DNA of 64,000 nt. It comes from Lutraria lutraria (taxonomy: Eukaryota > Mollusca > Bivalvia > Venerida > Mactridae). The DNA lies in the NCBI GenBank assembly GCA_964023205.1, contig OZ026833.1, positions 384,501 through 448,500 of the forward strand. Reading direction: 5' to 3'. Both the position numbers and the translations under genes were made by a program. Shown in pieces: positions 48,954 through 60,500 of this stretch (position 1 is its first letter; each line of letters starts with the position of its first letter). The notes beneath the pieces are model-generated. The model was not told the DNA's origin and did not search any database. It worked only from the letters and a program-made list of their open reading frames with translations.

Positions 48954-51165
48954 CATGATGGCCCTATAAATGCTCACCAGGAGAAAAGGTCATTTGGAGA
49001 TAAACATTGTTGAAGTTTTCTATATGAGTCTAAGTAAGATCAAGTGACCGATCTGGGCTGTTTTTTATCCCATGGCCATATATGAACAGATTTAAAAGAG
49101 GTCCATTAGACAAAGCTAGATACCAAATATCTTAGCTCTAGGCCTTGTGGTTTCGGAGAAGATTTTTAAAAATTTTCCTATATAAAATAGAATAAACCCC
49201 AGGGCAGGGCTAATTTTGACCCCGGGGCTATAATTTGAACAAACATGGTAGAGGTCCACTAGACAATGCCACATACCAAATATCTTAGCTCTAGGCCTTG
49301 TGGTTTCAGAGAAGAAGATTTTTTAAATTTTCCTATATAAGTCTATATAAATCATGTGACCCCGGTGCGGGGCCAATTTTGACCCTAGGGCAATAATTTG
49401 AACAAACATGGTAGAGGTCCACTAGACAATGCTACATACCAAATATATTAGCTCTAGGCCTAGTGGTTTCGGAGAAGAAGATTTTTTAAATTTTCCTATA
49501 TAAAATAGAATAAACCCCAGGGCACGGCTAATTTTGACCCCGGGGCCATAATTTGAACCAACTTGGTAGAGGTCCACTAGACAATGCCACATACAAAATA
49601 TCTAAGCTCTAGGCCTAGTGGTTTCAGAGAAGATTTTTTAAATTTTCCTATATAAGTCTATATAAATCAAGTGACCCCCGGGGCGGGGCCAATTTTGACC
49701 CTAGGGCAATAATTTGAACAAACATGGTAGAGGTCCACTAGACAATGCCACATACCAAATATCTTAGCTCTAGGCCTTGCGGTTTCAGAGAAGAAGATTT
49801 TTTAAATTTTCCTATATAAGTCTATATAAATCAAGTGACCCCTGGGGCAGGGCCAATTTTGACCCTAGGGCAATAATTTGAACAAACTTGGTAGAGGTTC
49901 ACTAGATAATGCTACATACCAAATATCTTAGCTCTAGGCCTTGTGGTTTTGGAGATTTTTTAAATTTTCCTATATAAGTCTATATAAATCAAGTGACCCC
50001 GAGGCAGGGCCAATTTTGACCCTAGGGCAAAAATTTGAACAAACTTGGTAGAGGTTCACTAGATAATGCTACATACCAAATATCTTAGCTCTAGGCCTTG
50101 TGGTTTTGGAGAAGATTTTTTAAATTTTCCTATATAAGTCTATATAAATCAAGTGACCCCGAGGCACGGCTAATTTTGACCCCGGGGCCATAATTTGAAC
50201 AAACTTGGTAGAGGTCCACTAGACAATGCCACATACAATATATCTAAGCTCTAGGCCTAGTGGTTTCAGAGAAGATTTTTTTAATTTTCCTATATAAGTC
50301 TATATAAATCAAGTGACCCCTGGGGCGGGGCCAATTTTGACCCTAGGGCAATAATTTGAACAAACTTGGTAGAGGTCCACTGGACAATGCTATATGCCTT
50401 GGATATCTTAGCTCTAGGCCTTGTGGTTTCGGAGAAGAAGATTTTTAAAATTTTCCTATATAAAATAGAATAAACCCCAGGGCAGGGCCAATTTTGACTC
50501 CGGGCCATAATTTGAACAAACTTGGTAGAGGTCCACTAGACAATGCCACAAACAAAATATCTCTAGGCCTTGCAGTTTCGGAGAAGAAGATTTTTTTAAT
50601 TTTCCTATTTAAGTCTATATAAATCAAGTGACCCCAGGAGCGGGGCCAATTTTGACCCTAGGGGAATAGTTTGAACAAACTTGGTAGAGGTCCACTAGAC
50701 TATGCTATACACCAAATATCAAAGCTCTAGGCATTGTAGTTTTTGACAAGAAGATTTTTTAAATTTCCTATATAAGTCTATGTAAAATCAAGTTACCCCC
50801 GGGGCGGAGCCAATTTTGACCCCAGGGGAATAATTTGAACAAACTTTGTAGAGTTCCATTAGACAATGCTACATACCAAATATCTCAGCTCTAGGCCCTG
50901 TGGTTTCAGACAAGAAGATTTTTCAAGTTTTTTCTATTTGTTGCCATAGCAACCAGAAGTTTTAATGAAATTTATTTTTTTGAACAACTTTGAAAGGGGA
51001 CCACCCAAGGATCATTCCAGCAAAGTTTGGTTGCAATCGGCATAGAGGTGTAGGAGGAGATGTTGTTTTAAGTAAACATGGACGCCACGTAATCATAACG
51101 ACGCACGACGGACGCAGGGCGATCACAAAAGCTCACCCTGAGCACATTCGTGCTCTGGTGAGCTA
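48954..51165 (+). mobile_element. Hairpin-ended element, family 2, about 12 internal units
   Basis: It starts AAGAGGGCCATGATGGCCCT, whose core is a perfect palindrome, and ends with a hairpin made of GCTCACCCTGAGCAC and GTGCTCTGGTGAGC. Between them are about 11-12 units of roughly 160 bases, each with 'GGTAGAGGTCCACTAGACAA' and 'TCTTAGCTCTAGGCCTTGTG'. Two unit types occur: one with AGAATAAACCCCAGGGC, the other with ATAAATCAAGTGACCCC. The end adjacent to the last hairpin has ACGACGCACGACGGACGC. No coding capacity. A shorter inverted copy lies at 60352-61630. The architecture matches bivalve pearl/HINE elements (inference). Confidence 0.8.
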
Positions 51166-51392
51166 ACAAGAAGGACAATTCTATGGCTTTTCAAATGTCA
51201 GAGTTACTTCTCTTTGAAACCAAGTTTTAAGATCAATGTGATAAAACAAAATAGGAAACATTTAAGCTACCAGAATGACATTTGTGTTAGATGAGTAAAG
51301 AATAATACAATGAACAATCAAGACCATATTAAGTGAGGAAAAATTGTATGATTTTTTTAAAAAGCAGCCTGTTTTACAGGCACTTACCACAA

Positions 51393-53439
51393 CTAATCAA
51401 GGGTAACAGTCAACTCCAAACATGCCACATCTATTGCACCATGGGTAACATTGGCTTGAATCTGGTAATCTCCACTTGGTATTATACTTGCTTCAATGTC
51501 AAATGTGGCTTTGCTTAAATCGTAAGAGCCCTAAATAAAGAAGAGATAAAGAGTGAACAGGTTGTCAGTTGGGGCCTACTTTTTCAAGAGTATGTCCTAA
51601 TTTTGTGTAAATCTAAGTAAATGTAGCAATATTTTTGTAATGATCTTTTATTCTTTGTCATGTTCCACTGTAATAGATATTTCTAAGTCTACCTTAGAAT
51701 GTTGGTCATTGAGACATACTAAGTGATTCATGGTCATTCAGTGTGTCTAAGGAAGATCTTTTATAGTCTGCATAGTTGCTAACCTGGAACAAGACCACCT
51801 GCACGTTCCATGTACAGTACATACAACATGCATTACAATTTATGTATATTTTCATACCATTCAATTCTGTTGATAAACCAAGTGAACAGAAAACATGATG
51901 TCTGATTAAGTTTTTATCTCAGATAACCAAGTACTGGTCTTCACCCACTGACTGAATTAATGCTTTCTGATCAATTTCAGAACATCCTACTTACAGTACT
52001 TAAGTTCAGGTAACTGCAGGTAAAAATTGTTAGATTTAGATTTTACGTGGAAGAGTTTGTCCTGAAAGACAGTCAGGGTCAAGTAACTTTCACATACTTC
52101 CGTGATCAGAAAACATTAAATACCTGTACTTAGTAACTGAGCTGAAAATATGAGATTTTAAATTCATTTTGCCTTAAAATGATCTTATCTTACCTTTTAT
52201 TATAAGTTACAATACTGTTATTCTGTTATACTGTTACAGTCTTATTACTCCTTAGTCCAGTACATACCTGTTTTATTGGACATTTACAATCAATGCCAAT
52301 CTTTTGTAATGGATCAGGACATTGGCCGGCAGGAATGCCATCAAGCAAAGCACAGAGGTCATCATATTCACACGATCCAAAACCATCTATACAAGGAATC
52401 TTAATGAATTTCCCAAAAACACTCTTCTTTACTTCTAATTTTGCCTGAAATGAAAAAAATAGCTTTAGTTTCAATAAACATTCAAATGTTATCACCTAAT
52501 AGACATATTCTGGCAATTTTTCAGAGGTAAGTATTACAATTTACATAACTAATTGATTTCACTAAATTTTACTTTGAAGAGAAAATAGACACTTTAACAT
52601 GATTAAATGATAAATAAGATCATACATGACAGTTCAAATAAAGTTAAAACTTCAATTTAATCAAGCATTATTAACAAATTATGTAGATTAAACTTAGAAT
52701 ATATGATTGATATAACTCAGTTAAATAATATATGGTATAAAACACTAACAGATAACGTTGACTGTAAGTTTCCTTTCACAATAAAATCTGCAGCTACAGT
52801 CAAGGGTCCTGGAAATCCTAACGGATCTGGAGAGATGGACAACGACTTGATATTAACCAAAGAAGACTTGAGTCCACAATCATTAAAGGAAAACTTCTTC
52901 AAAGACGCTTTATGTGAACCATCTGCAGCTCCAGTCTAAATGAAAGATAAGCATCATGTAATTAGACATCATACCTTTATATAGATTATAATACATGTAT
53001 CTACATAGAGTTTTAAGGCAAAACAACATTCATTGGTCATGTATATAATATTAAATATTTATACAGTAAACTTATGAAAGAAACACTTCAAACAGAACTG
53101 TACCTGATTCACTGTAAATTTAGCAAATTAGAGGTAAAATAAATATGTTTGTTTCTGGTTACCTGATCACATCTTGACTGAGAAATAACGGAACCTAAGA
53201 CTGTCCAGCACCAGTCCTTAAGATTAAGAAGTATATGACACTAAGGAGTCGTCCTGTATTTCAGTGACAGAGGGCGAACATCATTGAGTACGAAAACATT
53301 TTTTTACCTTTGTATTAGTCTGAGGCATTTCGAATTCGTGGATAAAGTTTTCAGCTTTCATTGCCCCATACTGATATAAATCAGGGAATCCGTGGACAAG
53401 GGCAGCTGGCAACACAGTTAAAACGATGAACAACATCAT
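51393..53439 (-). CDS. GM2 ganglioside activator-like protein (ML-type lipid carrier)
   Basis: Exons, in reading order: 53439-53308, 52935-52750, 52444-52268, 51530-51393; all introns are phase 0 and GT-AG; 210 residues. A signal peptide (MMLFIVLTVLPAALVHG) is followed by a region without clear similarity. From FSFNDCG onward the match is to GM2A: IKSLSISPDPLGFPG, IPCIDGFGSCEYDDLCALL, CPDPLQKIGIDCKCPIKQG, YDLSKA, DYQIQANV and the closing Cys strand VACLELTVTL. The eight cysteines in this region equal the number forming four disulfides in the mammalian protein. Known role: lifts glycolipid out of membranes in lysosomes for hydrolysis by hexosaminidase. In molluscs such proteins may carry other lipids. 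An earlier in-frame Met at 53472 is possible, but the chosen start gives the better signal peptide. Confidence 0.9.
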
Positions 53440-55439
53440 TACGTCATAGGCGGAATCACTTAGTGATAACACTATATTTACTATCAGTGCCTGACCGTAG
53501 ACTAAGGTTACACACTAGTAAATAATATCGTAATTTAGGCTGTCAGACTTTTTATATGCAATTGGATATGTATGAAACAGTTGGTCACCGATGGCCGTGC
53601 AGCATGTTCGTCTTTAAATATGTACATCACTTATTTGGTCACTTATGGCCTAAGCTATTTCGCATTATATATATTTATACTTATGAGTATTAGTTTATTA
53701 TAGCTGTTTGTGAGTATATAGTGTAGTATCTATTACTAGTTTGGCTAATCCTGGCCATTTGTTTGGCTAATGGTGATGACTGAATCTATTAATAGTTGAC
53801 AGGTAATTAAATCATGATGACATTGCCTAGATAAGTTATTGTGTGGCTATTTGAAGTTCAATGTGGTTGTATGATAGTGCTCAGATTTATGGTGAATTCG
53901 TTAACATGTAGTGTATAATATTACCATGTGCTTGTGAACTATATACATGAATTTATTCATTAGTCAAATACTCATGATTGTCATTAAAATGTGTATTACT
54001 CATATCATATAAATATTTTATAATCTCCTTAATGGAGGATTGAATAAAATATACAGTCATATATCGTTTATGAAAAAAGCAACTTCATAAAAAACATAAA
54101 CCAATTAATATGCTTCTTGTAATTCGTCTACCTATAACGTTTTGTTATAGTTGTTCTTGTTAAAAGTTGATTTAATGTATCTGGCTTGGATGTGAAGTCA
54201 AATCAAGTTTCACCAATTTATAGATTTAAATCATAATTATATACTAACATAAACACACTGTATAAAGTGCATTGCAAGTGATTTGAAACAAATATTACAT
54301 TTGATTGGTCTTCTAATAAACCAATATCGCACGTAATTTTCAGTTTTTTTAGCAACGATAACTACTCTGTATATAGGAATATATTACAATAAAATTAATA
54401 GCCTTAAAATCACTATAAATGTATAATGCAGGGAACCGTGCCTCAATTTTTTTGATAACGCCCTCGGTTCGTTAGATACTTGACTTTAAAGAAATTCCGT
54501 ACCCAAAACCCCGCTGTTTATTACGTAATACACCATAGATAAAAATGAAAAGAAGTATAAAAATTCTGAGGTTTAACATTTCCGCTACAAAATGCTGAAA
54601 ACCGCTTTGAAATCCGTCATCAAATAAGACGGCAATGATAATATGAAAATGACACCTACTGTTTTTTTTAAGCTGAGCAAATTAACAATTAAAGTGTCGG
54701 ATCATTATCGTCTCATGAAATCAACGAATTTGTCGCACCCCTTTCAATTTTGATAGCCAATCAAAATCGCTTATGTTTACGGTTCAAAAACCACGGCCAT
54801 GTTTGATGTCTAGCAAGAGATTTTATAACAATTTTTTGTCATTAATGAACTAATAGTATCATATCGTACCAATACAATGCGCAAATTAAGTTATTGATTG
54901 TTAACGCTGATAAGGAAAAGTCGATAAAGGGGTGCAGTATTTATCGCAATAAAACACCATTTTCAGCGTTCGTTTAGAATGTTTTGTTGCTTGGTATTAA
55001 AAAATGATATTTTAATCTTTGTAAATAGCGATTTTAACCAATGCCGATACGTTAATGTCTTTGGTCATTATACATTATTCATGTAAACAGTCATTTTATT
55101 TAGTGGTGTGTAACCTTTCGCTTAAAGCTGAATATCGAAACAAGTGTTACATAACCAGGTAATAGGAATTTGATTGTTTAACATGAAACCACTTTTGACA
55201 ACACTTAAATGAGTTATCGTTTAAATCTTCGATCAAGTGTGAAGTAGTCTATCTCATTTCAAAATGCTATGATTGCTTCGTCTTAGTTTGAACGCTTGGC
55301 CGGCGTGAACAATTAGTTATTTCGGATGGATAAAGAATTCGGATATAGTTCAGTCATGTCATTCATTCTTGGATGAAAGTCTGTTTCAACAGCTTACTGA
55401 GAAGGACATTGTCGTTATTAAGATACATGTATTTCAACT
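53440..55439. other. AT-rich intergenic sequence, no gene seen
   Basis: Upstream flank of the GM2-activator-like gene; no ORF, RNA gene or clear repeat stands out on either strand. Confidence 0.5.
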
Positions 55440-56880
55440 GTTTTTAATATTGACTTGACAAGCTCCGTTAACCTCGGCCAACATCAATCTCTTGTAAAAT
55501 TCTCGAACACATAATTTTCAGCAACATCATGTCTCACTTTGAGTCCTTCAGCATTCTCACTGACAGTCAACGTGTCTTCCGCCATAGTAGATCTTGCGAA
55601 ACGAACTAAATGAAACAATAAATGTCCTTTCGATTGGTATTGATAATAACTTACAAATTGATGCTATCCTTTAGTAAGGCCTTTGATAAGGTGCCTCACT
55701 CGAGACTCCTGCTGAAACTTGATCACTATGGTGTTCGAGATAACACACTATCGTGGATCGCTGACTTCCTTACAGCTTGTACCCAGTGTGTAGTCCTCGA
55801 TGGATCATACTCTGAACCTGCTCCAGTGTTATCATGGGTGCCCCAGGTAAGTGTCCTTGGGCCACTCCTGTTCCTTGCATATATCAATGATATGCCATCT
55901 TGGGTTAAGTCAAAGGTACGCCTGTTTGCAGATGATAGCCTGCTGTATTGCACTATCCGTAATGAAGAGGATACTAAACAATTACAGCAGGACCTCAACA
56001 GCCTTCAGGACTGGGAACAGGACTGGCAAATGTCTTTTCATCCTGAAAATGACTTAGTCATACATATCAGTACTAAACGAAACATTATCAAGTGTCCTAC
56101 AACATCCGTGGCAAAACTCTTTCATCAACAACTTCTGCTAATTACCAGGGAGTCACCATCTTTTCTGATCTTTCTTGGATAAACCATGTTAATAACATCA
56201 GCAAGAAGGCGAATTCCACCATGTCCTTTCTAAGAAGAAACATACCAACAAGTTTACCAAAAGCCAAGTCAAATGCCTATTGTACGTACATTCGGCCTAT
56301 ACTAGAGTATTCCTCTACCGTCTGGTCCCCACATACTAACTACCTGATCAACCAACTTGAGATGGTCCAGTGTAGGGCAGCCAGACATGTCAAACACTAC
56401 TATTCCAGGACAAGCAGTGTCACTGACATGTTGGTGGACCTGAAATGGGATACTCTCCAGCACCGACGGAACGCAACCAGGTTGACCATGTTGTATAAAA
56501 TTCGGAATAACCTGGTCGACATTTGTCCGAGTCCCCCTCTCCGACAAGCCAGAACTTCTACAAGAGGGCACAACCAACAGTACAGAAAAGTATAGAAAGC
56601 TACATACCAGCATAGTTTCTGTCCTGCCACCATCGTCTTGTGGAATCGGCTTCCTGTAGGAGTAGCCTGCCAGCCCACCCTCCAAGGGTTCCAGTCGGCC
56701 CTTGGGAGTCTGGGAACATAATAAACTATCAGCGATATTTTTATCCGTTTTTAAAACACACCTGTACAAAGTTTACCTGTATATAGCTGATCTGACTGCT
56801 GCGAATGCATAGTATTTTAATTCACATCGCGAGAATACTCTGCCTAGAGGGATGCTATTACTAGAAATGATGATGATGTG
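55440..56880 (+). pseudogene. Second LINE remnant, RT domain with intact active site box
   Basis: The upstream part (about 55490-55610) reads, with shifts, as KFSNT...FSNIMSHFESF-like RT sequence. 55622-56060 encodes FSKAFDKVPHSRLLLKL, VSVLGPLLFLAYINDMP and the active-site box FADDS. The frame moves near 56060-56095 and continues to about 56595 with the C-terminal region (YIRPILEYSSTVWSPH, LEMVQCRAARHV). It then moves again to a LWNRLP-like stretch near 56640. A 3' tail ending in ATGATGATG near 56876 marks the element end. The sequence is of a different lineage from the LINE at 2785. At least three frame breaks make it dead. Confidence 0.82.
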
Positions 56881-57535
56881 TGTTAACAGCTGGTTAACTA
56901 AATAAATGGCAAATTGAGGAACTTGTCCTAGCTGTCTTTAAATTAATTTTTGTGACAGGTAGCCAGACTATATATTTTATCATTATCAAGAAAACTCCCT
57001 AAAACTAGGTTGTCCCCAAGTGACTTAAAGAAGGAAAAAAATCCTCTTGGGCAGGGGAACAACCCGCAGGGGGACAACCCACCAAATTGAACACTGCTTG
57101 TCCAAGCCTTAAATCACTGTGTCCCTGTTAATCTACTGATGAGTAGAATAATTTAGTTCTTTTTCAATGTACCAGTTGACAAGTATTAAGAATTTTAACT
57201 TAGAGTGATACCAATGTATATTTGCTGTAAGTTTTATGATTATTTCAAATCTTCACTGTATCAACAATCTTTTGGGATAAATTATATTGTCCTTAGGGAA
57301 TTTCAGTTAAGCTTGTTAAACATGTGCTATAAATACATAATCAGTACAAACTTTTCCTATTTTTCTGCCATATTTAAAAAAAAATGTCAGTATAGATTGA
57401 AGCATGTTGTTATTACTCTCAGAATCTCTACTCACTTACATCATTATCCTTGTCTTTCAGGACTGTCCTGAAATATTGTGGTCATTGAAGATTAGCTGGA
57501 AAATTCAAATGCGGTTCCTGCATAATTAGTCAACA
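56881..57535. other. AT-rich upstream flank of the GH3-domain gene
   Basis: No gene or clear repeat; the promoter of the GH3-domain gene should be here but cannot be placed. Confidence 0.4.
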
Positions 57536-60500
57536 ATGGTGTTTTCAGCAATTGACAGGTACAGTTTCTTAACACAGGCTTCCAGCTTATGAAGACACCC
57601 TAAAGACCCTCTACTACCCAGGAATTCTTTTTAGAATCTTAAATACTGTCAGACATTATGTTTATAGCATGTTTTATAACAACAATATAAAGTTTCAAAA
57701 AAATAAAAGCATTCTCACCATGTATAATAGATCTATAAATTTATATGGTGAAAAAACATGGTATAAATATATGACAGTGTAGTAGAGTTTCTGTAGGGGG
57801 ATCATAAGCCGGTAGCCTGTGTTTCTTAATACATCAAGGTAAATCAGAGTTATATATTTTGTGCTGTAAATTATTGCGATTTAAGTCCCCAAAGTTATGT
57901 TAAGACTGGATCTATTATGGACAATTTTAGCTCTTGATTATGTTATGGTACTGTTTCTATCTATAGCCCCTTTAAGTGAGAGGGGGTATATTGGAGTCAC
58001 TCAGTCGGTCATTGGTTGGTTGGTCAGTCTGTCCGTCTGCTTACAATATCACAAAGTTTGTGGACCGAACAACAACCACATTCTTTAAGCGATTGCAATG
58101 GAACTTGAAATATGTTATCACCATGAAGTGTAGATGTGCAAGACAAAAATATCATGCCCAGCGATTCACTCATTCCAGAGTTATGTGCCCTTGAACTTAG
58201 CCATATAGTGTACTATTGCATTCTTAGTGTCGAAGCAGCGGCAGGGGTATTAATCACCTCTGTGATGAAGCTCTAATTTCATAGTATTTACAATTCATCA
58301 ACACATGTGTTAACTGAGGTTTACTGTTAATTTCAAACAGATTTCAGAGTGTTACCTTTATGGTTTGACTATGATCATATTGATTTTGTGTGTTTATAGA
58401 TATATCACTGTGTCTGGTGTTAGCTGGCTAGGTTGGTACATGAAACGTAAGTTGGAAGATGCTACCAAAGATGTAAAGAAAGCTCAACATGAGACTCTGA
58501 TGGAAAGAATTAAGGAAAATGCCGACACAGATTATGGGAAGCGATTCAGATTTCACGAGATTAAAAGCAGAGAAGATTTTGTACAATTCCATCCTTTAAC
58601 AAGGTTTGTTTTTATATGTAAAAGTTTTATAGTCTAAAAATAATTTTATTTCTTTAAATGATACCAGGTATATATATGTATGATTTGGCTTCTTTAAATA
58701 AAAAATGAAATTTACTTTTAAGACATTGAACAATATGCCAAAATCTTTAAAGAATAGTGAATTTTTGCTATTTTTTGCTATCAGTAAAAATAATTTTTAT
58801 ATGCATAAATGCCATGGAATAAAAGGTAAGAAAGTTCTGCAGCATTTACTTTAACATTGCAACTCAAGGTATTTTTGTGTGTGTATTGAATTTATAACTT
58901 AATGAGATCATGATTGATCCTTATAGATGAAAGGTCAAAGTTATAGATCTGTTAGTTAAGTATCTTATTCAGACAATGAGATCATGGCTTGTTTATAATT
59001 TTTGAAGTTAACAACTTGTAATGTTTATAAAACTGACTATAGATGATACTATCACTTAAACTCATGTCTAGTGACTGATAATCATTTAAAAGCTTTAATT
59101 GAGCCACCCTCTTATTTATTCCTACAGATATCCACACTATGAATCATACATTGAACGCATGATGAAAGGAGAGAAGAATGTACTAACCAAGGACCAACCG
59201 GTTATATTTGCCGTAACATCCGGTACATCAGGGAAAAGTTCCATCTTACCAATGCTTAAAGCACAGCAAGGTACATTTTTCACCCAGGGTATTAGCATCA
59301 TATACAACTGCATGAGAGATGCTTTTCCCAAAACTGGATCTCAGCAAAAGGACATGAAATTTTTCTACACGCCTCGACTCAGGACTTCGGAATGTGGAAT
59401 TCCCATTGGACCTAATTCATCTTCACCAGCCAACTCCAAAAAGATATTAAGCATGTATTCTACACCGAAAGCAGGCTTTGAAATTCTGTCAGAACCAGAA
59501 GCCTTGTATGTACATCTGTTGTTTGGACTGAAAGATCGCAATCTTGGAATCATTGAAGCAAATTTCGCTTCACTGGTTTATGCTGCTTTCAGATCATTAG
59601 AAAGTAATTGGGACTCCTTAGTGAAAGATATAGAAGTAGGAAGAGTCAGTGAAAGCCTGAACATTGATGAAAGTGTAAGAAAAGAGTTAAACAAGTCAAT
59701 GACTCCAGATCCTGAAAGAGCTGAAGAATTACGTCGAGCTAGAATGGAAGGATTGTCTGGTATAGCTAAAAGAATTTGGCCAAAGTTGAACTTTGTGATG
59801 ACAGCTGACTCTGGTACATTTGAGCTCTATGGAAACAGACTGAGGGAGATTTATTGTAATGGTACACCAATCTATTCACCTCTGTATGCTGCTTCAGAGG
59901 GGTTGTTAGGTATCAACATCTGGCCACTTGAGAGGCCCAGTCGTTACCTTCTGGCTCCAAAATCAATGGTGTTTGAATTCATTCCAGTGCAAAACACGAC
60001 CGAAGAACAACCAAAGACGTTGTTTCTAGATGAGGTAGTTATTACTAAAATTTCCTAATATAATAAGACGAGATACACAAAATGTTTTAGATAACTATAC
60101 CTACTGACAAAAATGAAGTCGATGTCCATTCTTTTGAGAGTCACACAGTTAGTGAAAACATGAGCTAAGCTGTAAACTAAGGTTATCAAAGGGAGAGAAT
60201 AAAGATGAGCTCTTTGTAGAGTTATCTGAGCTTGTCGTACCATTAAGAGTGACTGTTGTTCACATAGTGATTTTTATTCGCAGGTAGCAGCTAACTCAGT
60301 TTTGACTGTATTTTAATTGTATGCTTGGATGAGTTACTGCTGCGAATTTTTTAGCTCACCAGAGCAGGAATGTGCTCAGGGTGAGCTTTTGTGATCACCC
60401 TGCGTCCGTCGTGCGTCGTTACGATTACGTGGCGTCCATGTTTACTTAAAACAACATCTCCTCCTACACCGCTATGCTGATTGCAACCAAACTTTGCTGG

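Noticed and set aside
50290..50627. Minus-strand ORFs with a repeated protein phrase
   Set aside because: They are read-through of the 160-bp internal units of the hairpin-ended element.
57897..58194. ORFs upstream of GH3 exon 2 as an alternative first exon
   Set aside because: They overlap a GTCCGTC-type dispersed repeat; the short exon at 57536 fits phase and gives a Met start instead.
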